DNA from: Myxococcus stipitatus
GTDB taxonomy: Bacteria > Myxococcota > Myxococcia > Myxococcales > Myxococcaceae
Direction: 5' to 3'
NCBI RefSeq assembly: GCF_021412625.1
Contig: NZ_JAKCFI010000001.1
Location: 310,001-374,000, forward strand
DNA length: 64,000 bases
Shown in pieces: positions 1 to 8,452 of this stretch. The notes below the pieces were generated by a model. That model did not search any database. It had not been told where the DNA came from and saw nothing but the letters and a program-made list of their open reading frames with translations. Numbering within the stretch: the first letter of the stretch is position 1; each line of letters starts with the position of its first letter. The translations under genes were made by a program, and so were the position numbers.

Positions 1-1
1 G

Positions 2-1462
2 CGCAAGCAGAAGAAGGTCGTCGTCATGGTGGAGGCCAACATCCACGCCGGCGAGGTGGAGGGCAAGGAGGCGCTGCTCGCGCTCGCGCGCGACCTGACG
101 CTCACGAAGCTGGGCCACAAGCTGCTCGACAAGCTGTGCCTGGTGCTCGTCCCCAACTTCAACCCGGACGGCAACGACCGCATCAGCCCCAACAACCGCA
201 AGCTCAACCTCCGGAGCCTGGAGGGCCAGGTCAATCCGCCGGGCGGCGTGGGGACGCGCTACACGGGCGAGGGGTGGAACCTCAACCGCGACAGCACGAA
301 GCAGGAGGCGCCGGAGACGCGCGCGTTGGCGAAGCTGCATCAGGCGTGGTGGCCGGAGCTGTTCATCGACTGCCACACCACCGACGGCAGCATCCACGCC
401 TTCGACCTCACGTTCGACACGTCGCACTCGAACGAGCCGTTGTTCCAAGAGCTGCGGGACTACAACCGCGCGATGCTGGAGCGCGTGTCCGAGGCGGTGC
501 GCAAGCGCCACGGCTTCGACAGCTTCTGGTACGGCAACTACCGCGAGGAGGACGAGCCCACCTCCGGCTGGCACACGTACCCCGCGCTGCCTCGCTTCGG
601 CAGCCACTACCGGGGGCTGCTCGGGCGGCTGGACGTGCTGCTGGAGACCTACAGCTACATCGACTTCCCTCGCCGGTGCGCGGTGATGCGCGCGTGGCTC
701 CTGGAGCTGATTCGCGAGGCGGCTCGGAGCGCCAAGGCCTTCCGCGCCGTCACGGAGGCGCAGCAGCAGGCCATCATCGCGCGAGGAGAGAACCCGGACC
801 CCCAGGTCCTGGTGGGCATCAACTACGGCGTGGCCACGCGCGACGCGCAGGGGGCGCTCGCCTTCGAGTACCCCGCGTACGCGAAGCCCGGGGATACCGC
901 CCGCGTCATGGCGTATGACGAGAAGAGCATCCGGGAGCGGCGCTACCCGGGGAAGAAGCACCGCGTCTACCGCGTGCCGCATCACCGGACCTTCATCCCC
1001 ACGCAGTCGGTGAGCACGCCCGCCGCGTACCTGGCCCCGCCGGAGCTGGCCCCGCGCCTGGAGGGACATGGCATCCGCTTCGAGGTGCTGCCCACGGCGC
1101 GGGCCTTCACCGTGGACAGCTACCGCGTGGCCCGGCGCGAGGAGACCTTCAGTCCGGACGTGGCGGCCAACGTCCCGCCCGTGGGCGAGGCCGAGGTGCC
1201 GCTGAGCATGAAGCCCAAGCCGGTGCGCTTCGAGACGGTGCTGACGGTGGCGCCCGAGCGCACCACGCGCGAGTTCCCCCAGGGTACGCTCTACATCCCC
1301 ACCTCCCAGCGCGCCGGCACGCTGGCGGTGTACCTGCTGGAGCCCCACTCGGACGACGGGCTGTGCCGCTGGCAGTTCCTCGACAAGCACATCGAGGTGG
1401 GCGGCCTGCACCCCGTCCACCGCGTGGTGAGTCCGGTCGCCGCGCCGAAGAAGGCGGAGTAG
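2..1462 (+). CDS. M14-family zinc carboxypeptidase, 5' end outside window
   Basis: The reading frame is open to the left edge, so the N-terminus is missing; the first Met in view (base 26) follows an in-frame KKVVV and lies inside the domain. The first zinc motif HAGE (HxxE) sits at the start of the visible part, the third ligand is the His of FIDCHTTDG, and ETYSYIDF supplies a plausible catalytic Glu. These are M14 (carboxypeptidase A) hallmarks. About 200 residues follow the catalytic domain and are probably a beta-rich accessory region. Expected role: removal of C-terminal residues from peptides, likely outside the cytoplasm, but the signal peptide cannot be seen. The family call is firm; the substrate is unknown. 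Confidence 0.85.
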   Translation, partial: RKQKKVVVMVEANIHAGEVEGKEALLALARDLTLTKLGHKLLDKLCLVLVPNFNPDGNDRISPNNRKLNLRSLEGQVNPPGGVGTRYTGEGWNLNRDSTKQEAPETRALAKLHQAWWPELFIDCHTTDGSIHAFDLTFDTSHSNEPLFQELRDYNRAMLERVSEAVRKRHGFDSFWYGNYREEDEPTSGWHTYPALPRFGSHYRGLLGRLDVLLETYSYIDFPRRCAVMRAWLLELIREAARSAKAFRAVTEAQQQAIIARGENPDPQVLVGINYGVATRDAQGALAFEYPAYAKPGDTARVMAYDEKSIRERRYPGKKHRVYRVPHHRTFIPTQSVSTPAAYLAPPELAPRLEGHGIRFEVLPTARAFTVDSYRVARREETFSPDVAANVPPVGEAEVPLSMKPKPVRFETVLTVAPERTTREFPQGTLYIPTSQRAGTLAVYLLEPHSDDGLCRWQFLDKHIEVGGLHPVHRVVSPVAAPKKAE

Positions 1463-1571
1463 GGCGTTCGCGAGGCGGGGCGGACGGGGAACACCGTTCG
1501 TCCCCGTCCGGCTCCCATTCGTCCCGGGTCGCGTGGAAGCCGTCATCCCGGGCCGGCTAGCCTTGCCGGCC

Positions 1572-2693
1572 ATGCGTGAGCCGGAAGCCGGGTGTCCGGG
1601 GGGTGAGGTGGAGCCCCTGCCTTCCTGGGCCGTGTGGTGGGGCTCGCTGGGGTGGTGGCTGGCGGACGCGCTCATCACCGTGAGCCAGGTGCAGCTGCTC
1701 CAGCGCATCGGCGAGGCGAAGGTCTCCGATGGCGAGCTGTGGCGCATGTCGCTGGCCAGTTCGCTGTTGTGGGTCCCCATCACGGTGATGTGCCTGCGGT
1801 TGTCGGAGCGGGTGCCCCTGGTGCGCGCGCGGCTGGGACGCGCCCTGGCGGTCCACCTGGGGGCGTTGCTGCTCGTGGTGGTGGGGAGGGCGGGTTTCGT
1901 CGTCCTCACCCAGGAGTCCATCGGTTGGTACGAGCGCATGCCCCGGGTGGCGGATGTGCTGGCCCAGAGCGTGGTCAACAACCTGCTGCCGTTCATCCTG
2001 CTGACGGCGGGCGCTCACGCGCTGGGGCTCGCGCGCCGCGCCCACGTCCGGCAGCGGCGCGCGGACCAGCTCCAGGCGCAGCTGGCCGAGGCCCGGCTCC
2101 AGGCGCTCGCGTCCCAGCTGCGCCCCCATTTCCTCTTCAACGCCCTCAACGCCGTGGCGTCGCTGGTCCACGTGGACCCGGATGCCGCGGAGCGGATGCT
2201 CGCGAGGTTGGGTGACCTGCTTCGCCACGGCCTGGACTCGCATGGCCGACAGGAGGTGACGCTGCGCGAGGAGCTGGACGCGCTGGCGCCCTACCTGGAC
2301 ATCGAGCGGGTGCGCTTCGGCCCCCGGCTGAGCGTGACCTACGACGTGCCGCCGGAGGTGCTGGAGGCGCGTGTGCCCTATCTCGCGTTGCAGCCCCTGG
2401 TGGAGAACGCGATCCGCCATGGCCTGGCGCCGCGCGCGGAGCCGGGGAGGATCGACATCCGCGCCGAGCGGGACGGGGGCACGCTGTGCCTGCGCGTCCA
2501 GGATGACGGCGTGGGGCCGCCGGCCCAGGTCGCGCCTCGCGGTGGGGGCGTGGGGTTGTCCAACCTGCGCGCGCGCCTGACGACGCTCCACGGCGCGCGC
2601 GCAACGCTGGCGCTGCGCCCCGCTTCGCCCCGGGGGACGGTGGTGGAGGTCCGCGTACCTTTCGCGGTGGAGCCCCGGCGGGAGGCCGCATGA
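1572..2693 (+). CDS. LytS/YehU-type sensor histidine kinase
   Basis: The predicted protein has 373 residues. About four hydrophobic segments fill residues 18-155, followed by the His_kinase motif LRPHFLFNALNAV with the phospho-acceptor at His186. The ATP-binding boxes are PLVENAIRHGL (N box) and GGGVGLSNLRARL (G box). This is the LytS/YehU architecture, which signals to a LytTR response regulator. That partner starts inside the stop codon (ATGA overlap at 2690-2693), so the two are translationally coupled and form one two-component system. I chose the ATG at 1572 because the upstream in-frame ATG at 1533 adds residues unlike the family N-terminus. No periplasmic sensor domain is visible, so the signal is unknown. 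Confidence 0.9.
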   Translation: MREPEAGCPGGEVEPLPSWAVWWGSLGWWLADALITVSQVQLLQRIGEAKVSDGELWRMSLASSLLWVPITVMCLRLSERVPLVRARLGRALAVHLGALLLVVVGRAGFVVLTQESIGWYERMPRVADVLAQSVVNNLLPFILLTAGAHALGLARRAHVRQRRADQLQAQLAEARLQALASQLRPHFLFNALNAVASLVHVDPDAAERMLARLGDLLRHGLDSHGRQEVTLREELDALAPYLDIERVRFGPRLSVTYDVPPEVLEARVPYLALQPLVENAIRHGLAPRAEPGRIDIRAERDGGTLCLRVQDDGVGPPAQVAPRGGGVGLSNLRARLTTLHGARATLALRPASPRGTVVEVRVPFAVEPRREAA

Positions 2694-3493
2694 CCAGCGG
2701 GTCTTCTCCCCTGCGCGTGGTGGTGGTGGACGACGAACCGCTGGCGCTGGCGCGCCTGCGCGCCCTGGCGGCGGCGGAGCCAGAGGTGGAGGTGGTGGGG
2801 GAGGCGGCCAGCGGCGAGGAGGCCGTGCGGGTCGTCCTGGCGCGTGCTCCGGACGTACTGATGCTGGACGTGGAGATGCCGGCGGGGGATGGCTTCGAGG
2901 TGTTGCGCGCGCTGCCGCCGGAGTCGATTCCCGTGGTCGTCTTCGTCACCGCCTGGCAGCAGCATGCCGTGCGCGCCTTCGAGGCACAGGCGCTGGACTT
3001 CCTGCTCAAGCCCTATGACCGCCAGCGCTTCCGCGCGGCGCTCGCCCGCGCGCGAGCGCAGGTGCGGCTGTTGCGGCGCGATGGGGCCTCCACGCGACAG
3101 GAGGTGCTCCTCTCCGGCCTGGCGCTGGCGGAGGCCCCCCTGCGGCGCCTGCCCGTCAAGGAGGACGGCCGCATCCGCTTCATCGACTGCGCGGCCATCA
3201 CCCACATCGAGGCCGAGGCGAACTACGCGCGGGTCCACGCGGACGGCGCGCAGCACGTGCTGCGCGAGACGCTGACGCGATTGGAGGAGCGGCTCGACGC
3301 GCGGCGCTTCGTGCGCGTCCACCGCTCCGTGCTCGTCAACGTGGACCACGTGCGCGAGGCGGAGCCGCTCTCCCAGGGAGAATACCTGCTGGTGCTGGGC
3401 GGCGAGGGCACGGCGGTGCGGACCGGGCGGAGTCATCGCGCGAGGGTGGAGGCCGCGCTGGGCCTGGGCTCGCAAGGGCCCGCCTCGCGCTGA
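2690..3493 (+). CDS. LytTR-family response regulator
   Basis: The 267-residue protein has a receiver domain at residues 8-125 with the acidic pair D14/D15, phospho-acceptor D60 (LMLDVEMP), T87 and K107. A LytTR DNA-binding domain follows at about 150-255, with the conserved stretches IEAEANYARVH and FVRVHRSVLVNV. The start codon overlaps the stop of the upstream histidine kinase by 4 bases, so the pair is expected to be co-translated in a fixed ratio. LytTR regulators bind paired direct repeats; the target genes are not evident here. A shadow reading frame on the other strand was discounted. Confidence 0.93.
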   Translation: MTSGSSPLRVVVVDDEPLALARLRALAAAEPEVEVVGEAASGEEAVRVVLARAPDVLMLDVEMPAGDGFEVLRALPPESIPVVVFVTAWQQHAVRAFEAQALDFLLKPYDRQRFRAALARARAQVRLLRRDGASTRQEVLLSGLALAEAPLRRLPVKEDGRIRFIDCAAITHIEAEANYARVHADGAQHVLRETLTRLEERLDARRFVRVHRSVLVNVDHVREAEPLSQGEYLLVLGGEGTAVRTGRSHRARVEAALGLGSQGPASR

Positions 3494-3638
3494 GCGTCGT
3501 CCCCGCGCCGCTCCCATCCATCCCCGGCGCGCCGCGCTTCATCCCCGCTTCCCGGACAGGCGAACGGCGAGCGCGTACCTCTGGCCGCATGACGGGAGCG
3601 GGCAGCGGCTCCTCCCGTCACTTCCCGAGGAGACCGTC

Positions 3639-4568
3639 ATGTCATCGCAGCTCCGCCGCATCCCCACAGTGCTCACCGCGCTCGCCGTGTCCCTGACGAC
3701 GTCCGCGTCCGCCTCCGCCCCGCGCACGCCCGAGGTGTTCGCTCCGGGCTTCGTCTCGCTCCCCGAGCAGGAGGAGTACCGCATCGCCTTCACCCCGGAT
3801 GGCCGCACCGCCTTCTGGGGCGTGAGCACGGACTTCTTCCCCGTGTCCCGGCAGTCCACCATCGTCTACTCGGAGTGGCGCGGCGGCCGCTGGAGCGAGC
3901 CTCGCGTGGCCCCCTTCTCCGGCGTGTACCCCGACATCGACCCGTTCGTCTCCGCGGACGGGCGTCGGCTCTACTTCTCCTCCATCCGCCCGGTGGACGG
4001 CGTGGCCCGCGAGGACGTGGAGCTGTGGGTGGTGGAGCGGCGACGCGACGGCGGCTGGGGCGAGCCTCGTCACCTGGGCCCGGCGGTGAACAGCGCGGCG
4101 GACGAGCTGTACCCGAGCGTCGACGCGGACGGCACGCTGTACTTCGGTTCGGACCGGGAAGGGGGCTACGGCGGCTGGGACCTCTACCGCGCCTTCCTCC
4201 GCCCGGATGGCACCTACGGCCCGGCGCAGAACCTGGGGCCCGCCATCAACACCGAGTACTGGGAGTTCAACCCCCACGTCCTCCCGGACGGTGACACGCT
4301 GCTCTTCGCCTCCATCGCTCGGCCGGATGGCCACGGCTCCGGCGACCTCTATGTGGCGTCGCGCACGTGGCGGGGCTGGCAGCCCGCCCGGAACCTGGGG
4401 CCCACGGTGAACACCGAGCTGGACGAGTACCACCCCGTCCTCTCCCCGGACCACGACACGTTGTACTTCATCCGCCACCAGTACGAGCCGTTCCTGCCGG
4501 GCGAGATGTTCCACGTGCGCGTCGGCCGGCTCCTGTCCGACGCCGGTTCGTGCGACGCGCGGGACTGA
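3639..4568 (+). CDS. Secreted PD40/WD40-like beta-propeller protein
   Basis: The 309-residue protein opens with a Sec signal peptide (MSSQLRRIPTVLTALAVSL, cleavage likely near ASA). It then has about five repeats with the PD40/TolB-like signature (PDGRTAFWG, ADGRRLYFSS, ADGTLYFGS, PDGDTLLFAS, PDHDTLYFI). Each repeat pairs an aspartate-glycine turn with an aromatic beta strand, as in the WD40-like Pd motif of TolB and related propellers. A clear AGGAG ribosome site (3625-3635) supports this start. It is probably a periplasmic or secreted propeller; no enzymatic residues are apparent. Related proteins are often linked to OmpA-like proteins, but none is adjacent here. Confidence 0.75.
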   Translation: MSSQLRRIPTVLTALAVSLTTSASASAPRTPEVFAPGFVSLPEQEEYRIAFTPDGRTAFWGVSTDFFPVSRQSTIVYSEWRGGRWSEPRVAPFSGVYPDIDPFVSADGRRLYFSSIRPVDGVAREDVELWVVERRRDGGWGEPRHLGPAVNSAADELYPSVDADGTLYFGSDREGGYGGWDLYRAFLRPDGTYGPAQNLGPAINTEYWEFNPHVLPDGDTLLFASIARPDGHGSGDLYVASRTWRGWQPARNLGPTVNTELDEYHPVLSPDHDTLYFIRHQYEPFLPGEMFHVRVGRLLSDAGSCDARD

Positions 4569-4713
4569 GCGCCCGTCTCCTCCCTCGAGCGCCGCTCCAC
4601 GTCCCGCCGGGCGTGGGGCGTCTGTTTCCGGCTCACGCGGACCGCCCGCAGGCCCCCCGGGCGGCCGAGCGACGGCGGCGGAGCCCGGGAGCGGTCTATA
4701 GTGCGCGCCCACC

Positions 4714-6072
4714 ATGACGGCGGATTCCTTGAAGGCCCAGCTCCGGCGCACGCTGCGGCGTGATTTGTGGTTCACGCTCGCGCCCGCGATTCTCCTCGTC
4801 GGCGTCGCGTTCGCCGCGACCTTCTACTTCATCAAGCCCGCGCCTCCGAAGACGGTGGTGCTGGCGTTGTCCCCGGACGAGGGCGGGTTCCGCTTCTACG
4901 CGCGCAAGTACCAGGAGTTCCTCAAGAAGCACGGCATCACCCTGGAGCTGCGCAACACCACCGGCTCCATCGAGAACGTGAAGCTGCTGGCCGACGAGGC
5001 GTCGGGGGTGGACGTGGCCTTCGTGCAGAGCGGCACGGCGGGAGGCGACCAGGCGCAGGGCGTGGTGTCCCTGGGCAGCCTGTCGTACGTACCGCTCTGG
5101 GTCTTCTACCGGGGCGACGTCATCGACGACGTGCGCGAGCTGAAGGGCCGGCGCATCGCGGTGGGCACGGAAGGCAGCGGCACCCGCGCGCTCGCGCTCG
5201 CGCTGCTGGAGGCCAACAAGGTCAGCGAGGCGCCCACGCAGCTGCTCCCCCTGGAGCGCGAGGCCGCCATCGACCAGCTCAAGCAGGGGCAGGTCGACGC
5301 CGTCTTCCTCATCTCGCCGGCGGAGTCCCCCATCATCAAGCGGCTGGCGGCGGCGCCCGGCATTCGGCTGCTGAGCTTCGCGCGGGGCGAGGCGTACGCG
5401 CGGCGCTTCACGTATCTGTCGCGCAAGGTGCTGCCTCGGGGCGTGTTCGACCTGGCCGCGGACCTCCCCTCCCAGGACGTGGTGGTGCTCACGCCGACCG
5501 CGAACCTGATGGCGCGCGAGTCGTTGCACCCCGCGCTCGCCTATCTCCTCATGCGCGCGGCCAGCGAGGTCCATGGCAGCGCCGGGCTGCTCGACGGCGC
5601 CGGCGAGTTCCCCGCGCCGCGCGAGACGGGCTTCCCGCTCAGCAGCGAGGCGGAGCGCTACTACGAAGCGGGCGTGCCGCTGCTCCAGCGCTACCTGCCA
5701 TTCTGGGCCGCCAACCTGGTGGACCGGCTGTGGGTGATGCTCGTGCCCATCATCGCCATCGTGGTCCCCCTCTTCCGCGCGGTGCCCGCCGTGTACCAGT
5801 GGCGCATCCGCTCGCGCATCGTCCGCTGGTACGCGCGGCTCAAGGAGATCGAAATCCAGCTCGACGAGAACCCCGGGCCGGAGATGCTCGAGGACATGCT
5901 GCGGCGGCTGGAAGAGGCGGAGCGCGAGGTCAACCGCATCCCCATGCCCCTGGCCTACGCGGAGAACCTCTACTTCTTCCGCGAGCACATCGAGGTCGTC
6001 CGGCGACGGCTCAGCCGCCGACTGACTGGCGGCGACCACCGCGAGGGCCACCCGCATCACGCGAGCGCCTGA
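4714..6072 (+). CDS. TAXI-family solute-binding protein (TRAP-type)
   Basis: The 452-residue protein has an N-terminal membrane anchor (residues about 17-38), a periplasmic binding domain, and a second transmembrane segment near residues 337-360 (LWVMLVPIIAIVVPLF). A charged, probably helical C-terminal tail follows. In the binding domain, AFVQSGTAGG, GRRIAVGTEGSGTRALA and LLPLEREAAIDQLKQGQVDAVFLIS-type stretches match TAXI binding proteins. The extra C-terminal membrane segment and cytoplasmic tail are the variant common among standalone TAXI proteins. No TRAP membrane component is nearby, so it may work as a membrane-bound sensor or with a distant permease. The gene is convergent with the sigma factor, overlapping it by 16 bases (6057-6072). 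Confidence 0.8.
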   Translation: MTADSLKAQLRRTLRRDLWFTLAPAILLVGVAFAATFYFIKPAPPKTVVLALSPDEGGFRFYARKYQEFLKKHGITLELRNTTGSIENVKLLADEASGVDVAFVQSGTAGGDQAQGVVSLGSLSYVPLWVFYRGDVIDDVRELKGRRIAVGTEGSGTRALALALLEANKVSEAPTQLLPLEREAAIDQLKQGQVDAVFLISPAESPIIKRLAAAPGIRLLSFARGEAYARRFTYLSRKVLPRGVFDLAADLPSQDVVVLTPTANLMARESLHPALAYLLMRAASEVHGSAGLLDGAGEFPAPRETGFPLSSEAERYYEAGVPLLQRYLPFWAANLVDRLWVMLVPIIAIVVPLFRAVPAVYQWRIRSRIVRWYARLKEIEIQLDENPGPEMLEDMLRRLEEAEREVNRIPMPLAYAENLYFFREHIEVVRRRLSRRLTGGDHREGHPHHASA

Positions 6073-6635
6073 GGGCGGGCGCGCGGCGCCTCCGGAGGCC
6101 CGAGCGCGCGTCGCAGCACCTGCGTGGCGCGCATCAGCCGCCGCCGGGCGTTGACGTGGGTGAGGCCCAGCTCCCGTGCGAGGCTGGCGCCATCGAGCTC
6201 GTCCTCGAGGCGCAGCCTGCACACGGCCTTGAGCGGGTCGGGCAACCTGGCGACGTGGCGCCTCAACAGGGAGGCGCGCTCCTGCTCCAGCACCCGTTGC
6301 TCCGGTGAGGGCGAGGGACACGGGGCGCCCGTGTCTCCGAGGAGCGCGTCGGTCCCCGCCTCGGCGTGGAGCACGTGGCGCGAGCGCAGCCGGTACTGGT
6401 CCGCGCAGGCGTTGAGGAGGATGCGCGTCAGCCACGCCTCGGGGTCGCGCAGGGCGGAGGGCGCGCGCGGAAACGCGGCGGCGGCCCTCAAGAGGGTCGT
6501 GCCCAGCGCTTCCTCGGCGTCGGGGCGATGGCCTCGCATGTGGCGCAGGCTCCGGGCGCGCAGCCGCGGTTGGTGGTCCAGCCACAGCTTCCAGAAGCCG
6601 GGAGGGGGCAGGTCGATGGGGGCTCTGACGCTCAC
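6057..6635 (-). CDS. ECF-like RNA polymerase sigma factor
   Basis: From the GTG at 6635 the protein has 192 residues. A sigma-70 region 2-like segment (FWKLWLDHQ, DAEEALGTTLLRAA, PEAWLTRILLNACADQYR) is followed by a region 4 helix-turn-helix with LPDPLKAVCRLRLEDELDG and ARELGLTHVNARRRLMRA. A ggtgggg stretch lies just upstream of the GTG. The frame stays open far upstream, but that part antisenses the divergent activator and is not coding. No anti-sigma factor adjoins it. The promoter must lie in the 6636-6852 intergenic region, where tandem palindromes suggest a repressor or autoregulatory operator. The start is uncertain by a few codons. Confidence 0.8.
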   Translation of the reverse strand: MSVRAPIDLPPPGFWKLWLDHQPRLRARSLRHMRGHRPDAEEALGTTLLRAAAAFPRAPSALRDPEAWLTRILLNACADQYRLRSRHVLHAEAGTDALLGDTGAPCPSPSPEQRVLEQERASLLRRHVARLPDPLKAVCRLRLEDELDGASLARELGLTHVNARRRLMRATQVLRRALGPPEAPRARPQALA

Positions 6636-6711
6636 GACGCCCCACCAGAGCAACGCCCATGCCCTGGATTTCTCCAGCGCGGACGCGGCCTTCCCTTGCT
6701 CGCCCCGTGTC

Positions 6712-6748
6712 CGCTGGCATGTCAGTGGCACACGCTGACATGTCAGCG
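6712..6748. promoter_or_regulatory. Tandem palindromic operator, two 16-bp sites
   Basis: CGCTGACATGTCAGCG at 6733-6748 is a perfect 16-bp palindrome. A second copy at 6712-6727 (CGCTGGCATGTCAGTG) matches it at 14 of 16 positions. The centres are 21 bp apart, about two helical turns, so both sites face the same side of the DNA. They lie between the divergent sigma factor and the FHA/AAA+ activator. This is the layout of a cooperative dimer-binding operator; the binding protein is unknown. Confidence 0.6.
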
Positions 6749-6796
6749 CCGACCCGCCCGTGACCTGGTCGGAACGGGCGGGGAGACGCGGCGGTG

Positions 6797-6832
6797 GCCC
6801 GGGTTCGTGTACCCTGCGGCGAGAACCCGGGC
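6797..6832. repeat. 10-bp perfect inverted repeat before the activator gene
   Basis: GCCCGGGTTC (6797-6806) and GAACCCGGGC (6823-6832) form a perfect inverted repeat with a 16-base spacer. It ends 20 bases before the ATG at 6853. It could be a protein-binding dyad or an RNA hairpin in the 5' untranslated region that limits ribosome access. Confidence 0.5.
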
Positions 6833-6852
6833 GCGGGTCCGGGGGCCCCCTC

Positions 6853-8430
6853 ATGAAACCCAGACCCCTCGACGATGTCTCCACTGCCAGCCCTCGGCGG
6901 CAGGGTGGCGAGAGCCAGGCGGCGGTGTTCGTGCCCGCCCTGACCATCGTCTCGCATCCGCTCGCCTCGCGGGTGGGGGAGCGGTTCGTGCTCGACCTGC
7001 TCGCGCGCGGGCGCGAGGTGCCGGTGTCGCGCAACGCGCCGCTGTTCACCCAGGTGGGAGAGCTGGTGGGGCGGCCCCTGGCGGACCCCTTCGTGAGTCG
7101 CAAGCCCCTGCGCTTCCTTCCCCGCCCCGACGGCGGGGTGCGTCTGGAGGGCGACGCGGACGGCACGCGCGTGGTGGCCGGGGGCATGGCGGGGGTGAGC
7201 TGGGACTTCCGGCCGGACGTCCTGGCCGCCGGCGTGACGCTGGAGCTGGCCGGGCGGGTGGTGTTGCTGCTGCACCGCGTGGCGTTGGACGAGTCGCGCC
7301 TGGAGGACCCGCTCGGCATGGTGGGCCAGAGCTCCGCGCTCCACCGCGTGCGCGCGCGGGTGCGGCAGGTGGCGGACCTGGACGTCCCGGTGCTCATCCG
7401 AGGCGAGACGGGCACGGGCAAGGAGCTGGTGGCGCGCGCGCTCCACCTCCGGAGCTCGCGTCGGGACCGGCCCTTCGTCAGCGTGAACCTGGGGACGCTG
7501 GCGCGGGAGCTGGCCTCCGCGGAGCTGTTCGGCGCGCAGCGCGGCGCGTACACCGGCGCGTCCCGCAGCCGGGAGGGGTTCTTCCGCGCGGCGCGGGGCG
7601 GCACGCTCTTCCTGGACGAAGTCGGGGAGGCGTCCTCGGAGGTGCAGGTGGCGCTGCTGCGCGTGCTGGAGACGGGCGAGATGTTCCCGGTGGGCGCCCA
7701 CGCGCCCATCGCCACGGACGTGCGGCTGGTGGCCGCCACGGACGCGCCCCTGGAGGACCTCATCGCGCAGGGGCGCTTCCGGGCGCCGTTGCTCCACCGG
7801 CTCTCCGGCTACACCCTCCACGTGCCCCCGCTGCGCGAGCGGCGCGAGGACATCCTGCCGCTGTTCCACCACTTCGCCCGGCGGGAGCTGGAGGCGGTGG
7901 GCGAGGCGGAGCGGTTGGAGCCCAGGGACCCCTACGCGGAGCCCTGGCTCCCCGCGCCGCTGGCGATACGGCTGGTGCGGCACGACTGGCCCGGCAACGT
8001 CCGCCAGCTGCGCAACGTCGCCCGGCAGCTCGTCATCAGCAGTCGGGGACTGCCCCGGCTCCAGGTGGACGCGGCGCTGGAGTCGGAGCTGGCGCCGCGG
8101 CGCGAGGAGGAGGCGATGGCGCCCTCGCTCCTGTCGCGGCGCCGTCCGTCGGAGGTGTCGGAGTCGGAGCTCCTGGCGGCGCTGCGCGAGTGCGCGTGGG
8201 ACCTGAAGGCCACGGCGGAGCGGCTGGGCATCACCCGGGCCTCGCTCTACAACCTCGTCGACCGGAGCCCGGACGTGCGCACCGTGAAGGACCTGGGGGC
8301 CGACGAAATCACCCGCTGCTTCCATGCCTGCGGCGGCGACCTGGACGCCATGGTGCGACACCTGGAGGTGTCCCGGCGCGCGCTCCAGCGGCGGGTGCGG
8401 GAGCTGGGGCTGGAGGCCCACGAGTCATGA
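6853..8430 (+). CDS. FHA-AAA+ sigma-54-type activator (Fis family)
   Basis: The protein has 525 residues from the ATG at 6853. Residues about 35-145 resemble an FHA domain (VSRNAPLFTQVGE, VSRKPLRF), which would sense a phosphothreonine partner rather than a two-component kinase. The AAA+ core has Walker A GETGTGKE (184-191), a GAYTGA sigma-54 contact loop (231-236), Walker B GGTLFLDEVGE, and DWPGNVRQLRN near the C-terminal end of the domain. The C-terminus holds two Fis-like helix-turn-helix segments, LKATAERLGITRASLYNLV and LDAMVRHLEVSRRALQRRV. FHA activators of this kind pair with Ser/Thr kinases in myxobacteria. Fis-like HTH output plus GAYTGA supports sigma-54 promoters. Targets are unknown. 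Confidence 0.9.
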   Translation: MKPRPLDDVSTASPRRQGGESQAAVFVPALTIVSHPLASRVGERFVLDLLARGREVPVSRNAPLFTQVGELVGRPLADPFVSRKPLRFLPRPDGGVRLEGDADGTRVVAGGMAGVSWDFRPDVLAAGVTLELAGRVVLLLHRVALDESRLEDPLGMVGQSSALHRVRARVRQVADLDVPVLIRGETGTGKELVARALHLRSSRRDRPFVSVNLGTLARELASAELFGAQRGAYTGASRSREGFFRAARGGTLFLDEVGEASSEVQVALLRVLETGEMFPVGAHAPIATDVRLVAATDAPLEDLIAQGRFRAPLLHRLSGYTLHVPPLRERREDILPLFHHFARRELEAVGEAERLEPRDPYAEPWLPAPLAIRLVRHDWPGNVRQLRNVARQLVISSRGLPRLQVDAALESELAPRREEEAMAPSLLSRRRPSEVSESELLAALRECAWDLKATAERLGITRASLYNLVDRSPDVRTVKDLGADEITRCFHACGGDLDAMVRHLEVSRRALQRRVRELGLEAHES

Positions 8431-8452
8431 CCAAGGGGAGGTTCGCACGGTG

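Noticed and set aside
4696-8421. 1241-codon open frame on the minus strand
   Set aside because: It antisenses the TAXI, sigma and activator genes. Its product is rich in Arg, His, Gln and Pro without domains, as expected from GC3-biased genes read on the wrong strand.
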